DNA from: Intestinicryptomonas porci
GTDB lineage: Bacteria; Verrucomicrobiota; Verrucomicrobiia; Opitutales; Intestinicryptomonadaceae
Length of the DNA stretch: 64,000 nt
Assembly: GCF_033971905.1 (NCBI RefSeq)
Contig: NZ_JALBUT010000004.1
Span: 62,001-126,000, forward strand
Direction: 5' to 3'
Both the position numbers and the translations under genes were made by a program. Every line of letters starts with the position of its first letter. Positions within the stretch are counted from its first letter, which is position 1. The notes beneath the pieces were generated by a model. The model searched no databases, was not told the DNA's origin, and saw only the letters and a program-made list of their open reading frames with translations. This document shows positions 51,639 to 59,698 of this stretch, in pieces.

Positions 51639-54101
51639 ATGGCGTTTGTTCGTTCCGCACAGCGTTCTTACGATCGCGCAGCATTGGAAGAATGGTTTGA
51701 AAATTTTGACTTCTCATGGGAGTCTAAATTTTCTTCGCGCGAATTGAAAGAGGGGCGAAAGCTGTACACGGGGGGCGCGGTCCACACTTTGGAGCTTCGC
51801 AAAAATTACGCGAGCGCAAACTTGAAATTTGCAGACGGCACTATGCGCTATTGCGTTATTGATTTTGACAGGGGCTCTTTTACTCTCAGAGGGTCGAGTG
51901 GCGACGATTTCACTGATTCCGTCTGCGCGGTTGCGGGGCTTTACGAAGTCGAAGAGCTTATGGCGGACGAATTGCCGCCGTTAAAATTTGTCGCGCCTCC
52001 GCAAAAAAACATCGAAGTTGGCGATTCCGAAGAAAAATCCGCTTTGCAATCGGGGCGTTCCGAAGAGGCGGAAGAGGGCGCAATGAAGCTTTCGCTTATA
52101 TTCAGGCTTAAGCGGGACAGTTTGATTTTTGCCTCCTACTGGAAAACCGATTCAGGTTTAAAGCCCGCATTCGGTGATTCGGCAATCCGCGCCGACGCTT
52201 TAAACAAGAAAGAGAGGGAAACTCTTGTAAGGCTTGCGTCTTTTGCAAGAAAGGCGGGTTTTTCATATGACGGCAAAAACCATGTTCTTTCGGACGCGTC
52301 CTCTTTCCCGCGCGCGGCGTCAAACGCAATCACGCATTGGCGAAAGTATTTCGACGTGCCAAAAAATGCCGATTTGGAGCTTGTCTTGAAAGGCATAAGA
52401 AATCTAAGCCTTAACATATCGCTTTCCTCTTCCGGCTTGGGTAATTTTTCCGCCGATTTTTCCGCTTCCTTGGACGGCGAAAAAATCGGTTTTGACGAGC
52501 TTAAAATTTTGGACGGCTTGGACGGACGGTGCGCGGTTTTGCCTAAGAGGGGCTTGGTGCGCCTCTCTCAGAAAGACGAAAGTTTGATTTCTTCCGCGAG
52601 GCAGGCTTTCGACTTGTTTAAAGGAAAACCGCCGAGGTATATGCTTTTTACGCTTTTTGACGACTCTGCCGTAAAGCTTTCGTGCGAGCTTGAAGACTGG
52701 AAGAAGTCTGTTTCTGCTTCCGCAGAGCTTCCCGAAAATTTAAAATTTTTGCGCAACTACCAGCGCGAGGGTGTCTCAAAAATATTATCGGTGTTTTCAA
52801 GCGGATGCTCGATGCTCCTTGCCGACGAAATGGGGCTTGGCAAAACCGTACAGTCTCTTGCCGCAATTTCTACAATGCACGATTTGTCGAAAAATTTTTT
52901 GATAGTCTGCCCCGCGAGCGTAATCCCCGTATGGAGAAGCGAAATTGAAAAATTCTTTCCGCATTTAAAAAGCAAAACTTTGGATTCGGACGCGGATTTT
53001 TCAACGGAAAGCGGAATTATTTGGCTTGCGAGCTATACTCAGCTTAGGCGCAACAGGCAAAAGCTTGAAAATACCGAGTTTGAAATGGCGGTATTAGACG
53101 AGGCTCAGTACATCAAAAATCCCGACTCCAAAATAAGCGCAACCTGCATGTCGATAAAATCCCGCAAGCGTCTTGCGCTAACGGGTACTCCAATCGAAAA
53201 CAGGCTGACTGATTTGTGGACGATTTTCAGATGGCTTATGCCAGGGCTTATGGGAGCCCGTGCGCAGTTTGAGCGCAGAATTTCAGAAGATGTAAATTTT
53301 GCCGAAAGGCTGAGACGCCAAATTGCGCCTTTTGTTTTGCGCAGGATGAAAAGCGATGTTGCCAAAGAGCTTCCGCCAAAATTCTTTGTGGATTTGCCTT
53401 GCCCCATGAGCGAAGTCCAGAAAACCGAATATTCGCGCCTTTTAAGCGATGCCCGAAGCGCGCTCAAAAGTTCAGACAGGCGCGAAAGAATTTCCGTATT
53501 GTCGCTTCTTACGCGGCTTCGCCAGGCGTCTTGCGATCCCGCGCTTTTGCCGAATTTGTCGGGGAGCGACTTCTCCAACAGCGGCAAGATTTCCGCCCTT
53601 TGTTCGGCTCTTTCAACGGTGTTTTCAAGCGGGAAAAAAGCGGTGGTTTTCAGCCAGTTTGTGAAATTTTTGGATAGAATCAAGGCAAAGGTTTCAATCG
53701 ACTTTCCCGAAGCCGAAATTTTCGAGCTTACGGGCTCGTCTTTGGACAGAAAATCCCCTGTTGACGCTTTTCAGAATGCTAAAAAATCCGCCGTCATATT
53801 TGTCAGCCTGAGGGCGGGCGGAACGGGCATCACTTTGACGGGGGCAGACTATGTTTTCATTGCCGACCCATGGTGGAATCCCGCAGTGGAAGAGCAGGCG
53901 ATAGACCGCGTGCACCGCATTGGAAAGAGCGGGGACGTGATGGTTTACAGGCTTGTTTCGGAGGGGACGGTAGAGGAGAACGTGCGCAGGTTACAACTTA
54001 AAAAGAAAGCGGTTTTTGAGGAAGTTATCGGCTCTCTTTCAAAAAACAAAAAGAGTTTTGAGGAAGCCGTCTCTGAAATTTTGGACGATTTTAAGGATTA
54101 A
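51639..54101 (+). CDS. SNF2-family DEAD/DEAH-box helicase
   Basis: 820 residues. The N-terminal 320 residues are variable (a SWIM-like region lacking the usual Cys pattern). The helicase has Walker A LLADEMGLGKTVQSLAAIST near residue 390, DEAQ in MAVLDEAQYIKNPDSKIS, TGTPIENRLTDLWTIFRWLM, and the second lobe with VSLRAGGTGITLTGADYVFI and WWNPAVEEQAIDRVHRIGKS. SNF2 proteins translocate along duplex DNA; bacterial members act in recombination, stress recovery or transcription recycling. The stop is two bases from the xth start. The upstream glgA gene ends one base before it; coupling with neighbours is likely. Confidence 0.93.
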   Translation: MAFVRSAQRSYDRAALEEWFENFDFSWESKFSSRELKEGRKLYTGGAVHTLELRKNYASANLKFADGTMRYCVIDFDRGSFTLRGSSGDDFTDSVCAVAGLYEVEELMADELPPLKFVAPPQKNIEVGDSEEKSALQSGRSEEAEEGAMKLSLIFRLKRDSLIFASYWKTDSGLKPAFGDSAIRADALNKKERETLVRLASFARKAGFSYDGKNHVLSDASSFPRAASNAITHWRKYFDVPKNADLELVLKGIRNLSLNISLSSSGLGNFSADFSASLDGEKIGFDELKILDGLDGRCAVLPKRGLVRLSQKDESLISSARQAFDLFKGKPPRYMLFTLFDDSAVKLSCELEDWKKSVSASAELPENLKFLRNYQREGVSKILSVFSSGCSMLLADEMGLGKTVQSLAAISTMHDLSKNFLIVCPASVIPVWRSEIEKFFPHLKSKTLDSDADFSTESGIIWLASYTQLRRNRQKLENTEFEMAVLDEAQYIKNPDSKISATCMSIKSRKRLALTGTPIENRLTDLWTIFRWLMPGLMGARAQFERRISEDVNFAERLRRQIAPFVLRRMKSDVAKELPPKFFVDLPCPMSEVQKTEYSRLLSDARSALKSSDRRERISVLSLLTRLRQASCDPALLPNLSGSDFSNSGKISALCSALSTVFSSGKKAVVFSQFVKFLDRIKAKVSIDFPEAEIFELTGSSLDRKSPVDAFQNAKKSAVIFVSLRAGGTGITLTGADYVFIADPWWNPAVEEQAIDRVHRIGKSGDVMVYRLVSEGTVEENVRRLQLKKKAVFEEVIGSLSKNKKSFEEAVSEILDDFKD

Positions 54102-54103
54102 AA

Positions 54104-54847
54104 ATGAGGATAATATCTTGGAACGTAAACGGGCTTAGAGCCGTTCTAAAAAAGAACTTCGGCGATTTTGTAAAAGAGTATTCGCCCGATATATTGTGCT
54201 TGCAGGAAACAAAAATTTCATATGACATTTGCGGGGAAATAAGCCTGCCTTTTGAATATAACAATTTCAGTTGCGCCGAAAAAAAAGGGTATTCAGGCGT
54301 CGCGATTTTATCAAATGAAAAGCCGTTTGATGTCAGGTCTATTGAGATGGAGGGGCATCCGCAAGAGGGCAGAATTTTATGCGCGGATTTTGGCGAATTT
54401 AATTTGATAAGCGCGTATGTCCCAAATTCGCAGGACGAGTTAAAACGCCTTGCATACAGGCGCAAATGGAATGCCGACTTTGCTTCGCTTGTGAAAAATA
54501 TTCCCAATGCGATAGTTTGCGGAGATTTGAACGTGGCGCATGAGGAAATCGACATAGCCCGCCCCAAGACGAACCATTTTTCCGCAGGTTTTACCGACGA
54601 GGAAAGGGCTGATTTTTCCGCGCTTTTGAAAGAGGCTTCGCTTATAGACGTTTGGCGCGACAAAAACATCGACGTTGCAGGCAAATACACATGGTGGAGC
54701 TACCGTTTCGGTGCAAGGCAAAAAAACATCGGATGGCGCATAGACTACTTTTTGGTTGCCGCCTCCATTGCGGGAAAAGTGAAAAACGCCGAAATTTTAG
54801 ACGGCGTGGAAGGTTCGGACCATTGCCCGATTTTAATAGACTTATGA
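54104..54847 (+). CDS. xth: Exodeoxyribonuclease III (AP endonuclease)
   Basis: 247 residues. MRIISWNVNGLRAVLKKNFG and ILCLQETKIS give the metal-binding Asn and Glu of the EEP fold; ICGDLNVAHEEIDIARPKTN then FTDEERADFSALLKEASLID matches the ExoIII family; the C-terminus IGWRIDYFLVAASI ends in EGSDHCPILIDL, the catalytic Asp-His. ExoIII removes 3' blocked ends and cuts at abasic sites. The ATG of the next gene overlaps its stop (ATGA), so the two are coupled. Confidence 0.95.
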   Translation: MRIISWNVNGLRAVLKKNFGDFVKEYSPDILCLQETKISYDICGEISLPFEYNNFSCAEKKGYSGVAILSNEKPFDVRSIEMEGHPQEGRILCADFGEFNLISAYVPNSQDELKRLAYRRKWNADFASLVKNIPNAIVCGDLNVAHEEIDIARPKTNHFSAGFTDEERADFSALLKEASLIDVWRDKNIDVAGKYTWWSYRFGARQKNIGWRIDYFLVAASIAGKVKNAEILDGVEGSDHCPILIDL

Positions 54848-55287
54848 CTTCCCATTGCGACAAAATAAGGGCTTTGAACGGCATATTGTCTTCGAGAAAC
54901 GGCAATTCCGCCCGTAAATTTGAAGAAGTTTCAAGGGCGATAGACTTTGCCGTACAAAACGGAGACGCCTTGAAGCCGATTGGCGATTTCGCAAAATCCG
55001 TCATGAAGATGTACGATGAATCCGCCTGCCTTGAATTTGTTGACATAGATAGCGACTACTTTGACCCGATTTTCGCCATAAATCAAATAACAGATGCCGC
55101 AAAGCGTTTGGCGGGGCATGAAAAGCCCGTTTTGGTTGTTGCGGGAATGGATAAATCCGCAATGCGCGGCGGCAAAAACTGGTCGCAGAAAAAGCGCGAA
55201 GAATATTTTGAAAATTTAAGTGTTGTAGAAAATTTTGTTTTGCGCTACAAATCGTCAGTATCAAATATAGAAATAATATTTATTTGA
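54844..55287 (+). CDS. Conserved small protein, unknown function
   Basis: 147 residues from ATG 54844, overlapping the xth stop; the longer open frame upstream lies within xth and is a shadow. The sequence (SHCDKIRALNGILSSRNGNS, ARKFEEVSRAIDFAVQNGDA, SACLEFVDIDSDYFDPIFAI) has an alpha-helical look with a central beta strand (KPVLVVAGMD). No recognised family. It lies between xth and the HIT gene with gaps of one base or overlaps, a DNA-repair-linked position. Confidence 0.6.
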   Translation: MTSHCDKIRALNGILSSRNGNSARKFEEVSRAIDFAVQNGDALKPIGDFAKSVMKMYDESACLEFVDIDSDYFDPIFAINQITDAAKRLAGHEKPVLVVAGMDKSAMRGGKNWSQKKREEYFENLSVVENFVLRYKSSVSNIEIIFI

Positions 55288-55288
55288 G

Positions 55289-55627
55289 ATGAAAACAGTA
55301 TTCCAAAAAATCATAGACGGCGAAATTCCGAGTATGCCGGTTTATCGCGACGACAAGTGTATCGCGATAAAGGACATTTCTCCGCAAGCCCCCGTCCATA
55401 TTCTTTTGATACCGATAAAGCCGATTCCGCGCCTGTCTCTTGCAACGCAAGAAGACGCCGAACTTTTGGCGCACCTTATGCTCACGGCTCCCAAAATAGC
55501 GAAAGAGCAGGGGCTTCAAGACGGTTTCAGAATTGTGGTAAATAACGGCATAATTGCGGGCGAAACCGTGCCGCATTTGCACATACACATCTTGGGTGGC
55601 AGGCAGATGGCTTGGCCTCCGGGTTGA
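55289..55627 (+). CDS. HIT-family nucleotide hydrolase (HinT-like)
   Basis: 112 residues. The histidine triad is ETVPHLHIHILGGRQM near residue 100, and the N-terminus is VFQKIIDGEIPSMPVYRDDK, as in HinT/HIT-like hydrolases. The family removes AMP from phosphoramidates and adenylated intermediates. Its position at the end of the SNF2-xth set suggests cotranscription. A 45-base gap leads to the acyl-ACP thioesterase. Confidence 0.92.
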   Translation: MKTVFQKIIDGEIPSMPVYRDDKCIAIKDISPQAPVHILLIPIKPIPRLSLATQEDAELLAHLMLTAPKIAKEQGLQDGFRIVVNNGIIAGETVPHLHIHILGGRQMAWPPG

Positions 55628-55672
55628 TTGCCGCGCGTGTTTTAGCATTGTTTCGCAAATTGAAGAAATCAA

Positions 55673-56401
55673 ATGGCAAAATATTCCGATGATTACCGCG
55701 TCAGGGTCGGCGATGCCGATTCTTGCGGATTTTTAAAGCTTCCGTCGCTTCTTGGCATGATGCAAGAAATTGCAAAAGATCATGCGGAAGCGTTGGAAAT
55801 TGGTGCGTCGGTGCTTGCGCCGCAGGGTTTGGGCTGGGCTTTGTCGAAGCTGCAGCTTGAAATATCGCGTTTGCCGAATTGCGGCGAGAGAGTTTTCATA
55901 AAAACCTGGGCAAGCACGCGCAGCAAAATTCACACGGAGCGCGAGTTTTTAATTTTCGACGATTTGGGCGACAAAATAGCGTCCGCGCGCTCGATGTGGA
56001 TTTTGTTCGACTTAAAAAAGCGCAGAATAGAACGCTTGGATAAACTTCCGAATTGGATGCGCGACGAAGAGTTTGCCAACGATTTTACCTTTTCTGAAAT
56101 TTCAAAAGCTCCGTCTGCGGATTCCCCGTTTGTGTCTAACTTCGGCGTCCGCAAAGACGACATCGACATGAACGGGCATGTCAACAATTCAATTTATTTG
56201 ACTTGGGCTCTGGAGCCTGTCCCGGACGATTTTTATTCAAGCCACAAGGCGCGAAAAGTTGAAATTTATTATTTGAGCGAGGTTTTCAGGGGGCAGAGGC
56301 TTGACAGCATTTGTGAACTTGACGGAAATTTGTCGCGCCATTTGATTGTTTCGGAGGGCAGGGAGCGCGCAAGGGCGCAAATAGAATGGATTGAGGCTTA
56401 G
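55673..56401 (+). CDS. Acyl-ACP thioesterase-like hotdog protein
   Basis: 242 residues. Two hotdog repeats are visible. The first has VRVGDADSCGFLKLPSLLGM then MQEIAKDHAEALEI. The second has KDDIDMNGHVNNSIYLTWAL, the N-x-H-V-N-N catalytic pattern of the FatA/FatB acyl-ACP thioesterase family. These enzymes end fatty acid synthesis by releasing free acids from ACP, important for membranes or storage lipid turnover. Substrate chain length is not predictable. It is followed five bases later by a membrane protein gene. Confidence 0.88.
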   Translation: MAKYSDDYRVRVGDADSCGFLKLPSLLGMMQEIAKDHAEALEIGASVLAPQGLGWALSKLQLEISRLPNCGERVFIKTWASTRSKIHTEREFLIFDDLGDKIASARSMWILFDLKKRRIERLDKLPNWMRDEEFANDFTFSEISKAPSADSPFVSNFGVRKDDIDMNGHVNNSIYLTWALEPVPDDFYSSHKARKVEIYYLSEVFRGQRLDSICELDGNLSRHLIVSEGRERARAQIEWIEA

Positions 56402-56405
56402 TTTT

Positions 56406-56936
56406 ATGACAATATTTTTATCGACTGTTATTTTGGCATCCCTGTTTTTGGTTTCGGGGCTTGCGTTTTGTTTTGAGGGGTTCAAAATCCCCGCGTTCAG
56501 ATTTTTGAGAAGTCAAGCTGCGGCATTGGTTTTGGTGCCTCTTGCTGGCGCGTGGTTTTTGTGGATTTTGTACAATTTGACCGAAGCGGACTTTGGGCAG
56601 TACAAATACATATTGATGGCGATATTTGGCGGGGCGGGGCTTTTGTCTTTCAAGTATCTGCCCGATTTTTTGAGCGTCAGGGGGCTTTCGGTTTTGATGA
56701 TTTTATCATTGCGCGAATTTCTGAATTCCGCGTACATGGTTGACGAGGCGTACAAATTCCTTTTCGTCTTGGACTGTTATATTTTGGTTGTCGCGTTTGT
56801 GTATTTCGGGTGTCTTCCTTACAGAATGCGCGACTTGTTTGAATGGATTTTTGAAAAAAGTGCGAGGCGCAAAATGGTTGCGGCCGTTTTTCTTTTGGAA
56901 GCGGTTTCGCTTTTTGCCGTCTCTTTAACTTATTGA
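56406..56936 (+). CDS. Integral membrane protein, unknown function
   Basis: 176 residues from ATG 56406 (MTIFLSTVILASLFLVSGLA). Five to six hydrophobic helices, e.g. LVLVPLAGAWFLWILYNL, FKYLPDFLSVRGLSVLMILS and LFVLDCYILVVAFVYFGCLP. I recognise no family. It is packed between the thioesterase and gmk, three bases before the latter, so it is likely cotranscribed with them. Confidence 0.7.
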   Translation: MTIFLSTVILASLFLVSGLAFCFEGFKIPAFRFLRSQAAALVLVPLAGAWFLWILYNLTEADFGQYKYILMAIFGGAGLLSFKYLPDFLSVRGLSVLMILSLREFLNSAYMVDEAYKFLFVLDCYILVVAFVYFGCLPYRMRDLFEWIFEKSARRKMVAAVFLLEAVSLFAVSLTY

Positions 56937-56939
56937 TTT

Positions 56940-57518
56940 ATGGACGGAATTTTACTTGTTGTTTCGGGTCCTGCGGGAAGCGGCAAAAACACTGTCTGCG
57001 AGCGTCTGATGTCTTCATGCAAGAACATTACGCGGGCAATTACCACTACAACGCGCGCTCCGCGCCAGGGCGAAGCGGACGGAAAAGACTATCATTTTGT
57101 TTCAGTTGAGGAATTTGAAAGCGCGGCAAAGCGCGGAGATTTTTACGAATGGGCAATGGTGCATGGCAGGTACTATGGCACGTCTAAGTCGGAAATTCTC
57201 TCAAAGCTTGAAAGCGGAAAGGACGTTATTTTAATCATAGACGTTCAGGGCGCAAAGGCTTGGAGGGAAATCGCAAAAAAAGACGCGGCGGTCGCAAAGT
57301 CGCTTCGCAGTGTTTTCATACGTCCGCAGTCCCTCGATGTAGTAAGGGAGAGAATGGTTTTGCGGGGCGACGAGAAAGAAGACATAGAAAGGCGCATCAA
57401 AACCGCCGAACGCGAGCTCTTGGAGGAAAAGAATTTTGATTTTGCTTTCGTTTCAAAAACAAAAGACGAAGACTTTATTTCCTTAAAAAATATTTACGAA
57501 CAAATAAAAAAGGCGTAG
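56940..57518 (+). CDS. gmk: Guanylate kinase
   Basis: 192 residues. P-loop LVVSGPAGSGKNTVCERLM (residues 6-24), with Asn where Ser/Thr/Gly is usual after the Lys. The GMP-binding region is ITTTTRAPRQGEADGKDYHF, followed by FVSVEEFESAAKRGDFYEWA then MVHGRYYGTSK, LIIDVQGAKAWREI and VFIRPQSLDVVRERMVLRG. Gmk phosphorylates GMP to GDP. It ends the plus-strand run at a strong terminator, 57521-57550. Confidence 0.96.
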   Translation: MDGILLVVSGPAGSGKNTVCERLMSSCKNITRAITTTTRAPRQGEADGKDYHFVSVEEFESAAKRGDFYEWAMVHGRYYGTSKSEILSKLESGKDVILIIDVQGAKAWREIAKKDAAVAKSLRSVFIRPQSLDVVRERMVLRGDEKEDIERRIKTAERELLEEKNFDFAFVSKTKDEDFISLKNIYEQIKKA

Positions 57519-57520
57519 AA

Positions 57521-57550
57521 AAAAACCTTGCCAAAATCGGCAAGGTTTTT
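57521..57550. terminator. Bidirectional terminator between gmk and the synthetase gene
   Basis: AAAAACCTTGCC and GGCAAGGTTTTT pair around a six-base loop, with A and T runs. It ends both the gmk transcript and the convergent acyl-ACP synthetase gene, whose stop is at 57555. Confidence 0.9.
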
Positions 57551-57554
57551 TGTT

Positions 57555-59216
57555 TTACTTTGAATTTTTTGCTATGCGCCTTAAGTCTCCAAGGCTTATT
57601 TTGCCCGAAGCCAACGTCGGAATTTTATCGACTTTTACGCATATTTTCGGAATCCACAAATTCGATATTCCCGCTTCAGAAAGAAGCTTGCGCAAGTGCT
57701 GCATATCAATGTCCAAAGTCGTTATTAGCACTAATTCTTCGCCTTTTGCCTCGTTTTCACGGGAAGAAACCGCGATTGTGATTTCCTCCGATTCGCTTTG
57801 CCCGAGCGCGGCGATAATGGATTCTTCAACGAGCGCGTGAGGGACCATTTCTCCGCCGATTTTGGAAAAGCGCGAAACTCTGCCTTTTATGTGGATAAAT
57901 CCGTCTTTGTCGAGGCTTGCGATGTCGCCCGTAAGGAGCCATCCGTCCTTGAATTTTTCAAAGTTAAGCTGCGGGGCATTCAAGTATCCGCCAAAAACGT
58001 TTGCGCCTTTCAAGCAGAGCATTCCGTCGCTTCCGAAAGGCAAATCTTCCTCTGTTTCGGGGTGGATTATTTTTGCCTGCATTCCCGCGAAGAGCTGGCC
58101 TACGGTGTCTTTTCGAGTTAACGAATTGTAATTTCTGTACGGATTTAAAGGCAGGTTTTCGGGGAGATTTACGGAAACAACCGGCGAAGCTTCCGTAAGT
58201 CCGTATCCGATTTTATAGGCGGAGTTTGGAAATTTTTTCTCCCACATTTCCTTAAATCCGTCAGGCGTTTTTTCAGCTCCCGCTATGACGATTTTAAGGC
58301 TTTGGGCAAGCTTTGGGTCGCCCTTTATGTAATATGAGCGCAAGAATGTCGGCGTTGAAATCATGATGTTTGACTTCCACTTGTGCATTGCCTCGAAATT
58401 TTGCCTGATTTCAAGCGGGCTTGCCACTGCAACGACTTTATGCGGGAATATGGAAGTAAACCAAACTTGAATGCTCTGCCCGAAAGAATGGAAGAGTGGA
58501 AGGTTTGCATGCAGGGAATATTCGGGCGGAATAATCCCCGTGTAGTTCATTTGCAGGCAGTTTGCCATTAGGTTGCGGTGCGTCAAAACCGCCGCTTTCG
58601 GCTCGCCCTCGCTTCCGCTCGTAAAAATTATCGAAGCTTCGCTGTCGCCGCCCCGCGTCGGAATGTCGAAAAGTTTTATTATGGCGCAGGCGGGCAGTAT
58701 TTTTACCGCTATAAGCTTTTTCAACACGCCCTTCTTGCCTATTTTCTTCAAGATGTCTGAAATGTCGCAAAAATTTTCACCCCACGGGAAATCGGGGAAT
58801 TTCTGGCTTACTTTTTGGCGGAGCTTTTCGGAGCTTATCACGACTTTGACGCCCGATTTTCTGTAGCAGGCTTTCGCGGCCTCCGCTCCCATTGTGAAGT
58901 TTATGTTTACGCTGACTTTCCGCGCCATTTGAAGTGCGACGTTTACCGCCGCTCCCGCAATGCCTGATGGAAGGGCGATGCCTATGCGCTTTTCATCTTT
59001 AAAGTTCGATGATATGTAGTCTTTCAGGGCAAGGCATAGGGCAAGAAATGTGCCTCTGTTCATGGACTTGTCCAAAGAAGCGTCGTAAATATGATGTTCC
59101 GATGTTTTTTTGGAAAGCCCCCTGATGGTCGCGGCCGCCAAATTTTCGTTCAACCGAGGATGGGCGTTGAAATTTTCAAGCCCTATGTCTAAAATTTTCC
59201 CGTCGATGATTTTCAT
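57555..59216 (-). CDS. AMP-binding acyl-ACP/acyl-CoA synthetase
   Basis: 553 residues. AMP-binding P-loop SIIFTSGSEGEPKAAVLTHR (about 195-215), then the A5 region SAYKIGYGLTEASPVVSVNL, the A7 region DGWLLTGDIASLDKDGFIHI then KGRVSRFSKIGGEMV, and the A10 lysine in LASGKISLGDLRRIAKNSK near the C-terminus. The motif GRVSRFSKIGGEMV resembles the synthetase half of Aas (acyl-ACP synthetase/2-acyl-GPE acyltransferase). The acyltransferase half is absent. Predicted role is activating exogenous fatty acids onto ACP or CoA. It lies opposite the thioesterase operon; substrates are inferred. Confidence 0.88.
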   Translation of the reverse strand: MKIIDGKILDIGLENFNAHPRLNENLAAATIRGLSKKTSEHHIYDASLDKSMNRGTFLALCLALKDYISSNFKDEKRIGIALPSGIAGAAVNVALQMARKVSVNINFTMGAEAAKACYRKSGVKVVISSEKLRQKVSQKFPDFPWGENFCDISDILKKIGKKGVLKKLIAVKILPACAIIKLFDIPTRGGDSEASIIFTSGSEGEPKAAVLTHRNLMANCLQMNYTGIIPPEYSLHANLPLFHSFGQSIQVWFTSIFPHKVVAVASPLEIRQNFEAMHKWKSNIMISTPTFLRSYYIKGDPKLAQSLKIVIAGAEKTPDGFKEMWEKKFPNSAYKIGYGLTEASPVVSVNLPENLPLNPYRNYNSLTRKDTVGQLFAGMQAKIIHPETEEDLPFGSDGMLCLKGANVFGGYLNAPQLNFEKFKDGWLLTGDIASLDKDGFIHIKGRVSRFSKIGGEMVPHALVEESIIAALGQSESEEITIAVSSRENEAKGEELVLITTLDIDMQHLRKLLSEAGISNLWIPKICVKVDKIPTLASGKISLGDLRRIAKNSK

Positions 59217-59242
59217 TAAAGTTAAGTTTGCATATTTTTGAG

Positions 59243-59265
59243 AAATCCGTCAAACGGATTTTTTT
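59243..59265 (+). terminator. Orphan terminator-like hairpin in a divergent promoter region
   Basis: AAATCCGT-CAA-ACGGATTT is followed by four more T on the plus strand. No plus-strand gene lies upstream within reach, since the synthetase gene is on the minus strand. It may end antisense transcription into the DivIC-like gene or act as an attenuator in a longer leader. Confidence 0.4.
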
Positions 59266-59295
59266 GCCCATGGCTTAAAAAATATAAAAAATCGC

Positions 59296-59324
59296 TTTAC
59301 ATGTCGGGCAAGTGGAAGCATATT
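59296..59324 (+). promoter_or_regulatory. Candidate promoter of the DivIC-like gene
   Basis: TTTACA at 59296-59301, 17 bases, then CATATT at 59319-59324. The start codon at 59333 lies very close to the predicted start of transcription, so the transcript would be nearly leaderless. Confidence 0.35.
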
Positions 59325-59332
59325 CAGAATAA

Positions 59333-59695
59333 ATGTCGTCAAAGGGCACATCAAGGATTGGAAGCGTCGTTATTTTTATTTTTACGGCGGCGTGCATTTT
59401 AATGGCGGCATATTTCGGCATAGTAAATTACGACGCCTATTTGGAGCGTAGAGAGTACATTGAAAAAACTGAGGCTCTCAGGCTTAAAGCCTCAAAAATA
59501 AAAGCCGATAACGACTACAAAAAAGAATATTTCGGCCGCCTTGCAAACGACGGCGAGTTTGCGGCGAGGGTCGTCCGCGAAACGCTCGGCTATGTAGGCG
59601 AAAACGAGATAATATTCAAATTTGACAAAGACGAATTTTCGGCGCGCTCCAAAAAAGGCGTGTCCGTCGAAAGAATTTCAAATAAATCTAAGTAA
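59333..59695 (+). CDS. Septum formation initiator (DivIC/FtsB-like)
   Basis: 120 residues. A short cytoplasmic N-terminus, a transmembrane helix (VVIFIFTAACILMAAYFGIV), then a coiled coil (YLERREYIEKTEALRLKASK then IKADNDYKKEYFG) and the FAARVVRETLGYVGENEIIF region that typifies FtsB/DivIC. These bitopic proteins join FtsL and FtsQ in the divisome. The protein is larger than some FtsB (about 100). The GH13 gene follows three bases after its stop. Confidence 0.8.
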   Translation: MSSKGTSRIGSVVIFIFTAACILMAAYFGIVNYDAYLERREYIEKTEALRLKASKIKADNDYKKEYFGRLANDGEFAARVVRETLGYVGENEIIFKFDKDEFSARSKKGVSVERISNKSK

Positions 59696-59698
59696 GCT

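Noticed and set aside
54652..54843. Upstream extension of the small gene after xth
   Set aside because: It overlaps the C-terminal coding part of exonuclease III; the ATG at 54844 with the ATGA overlap is far more plausible.
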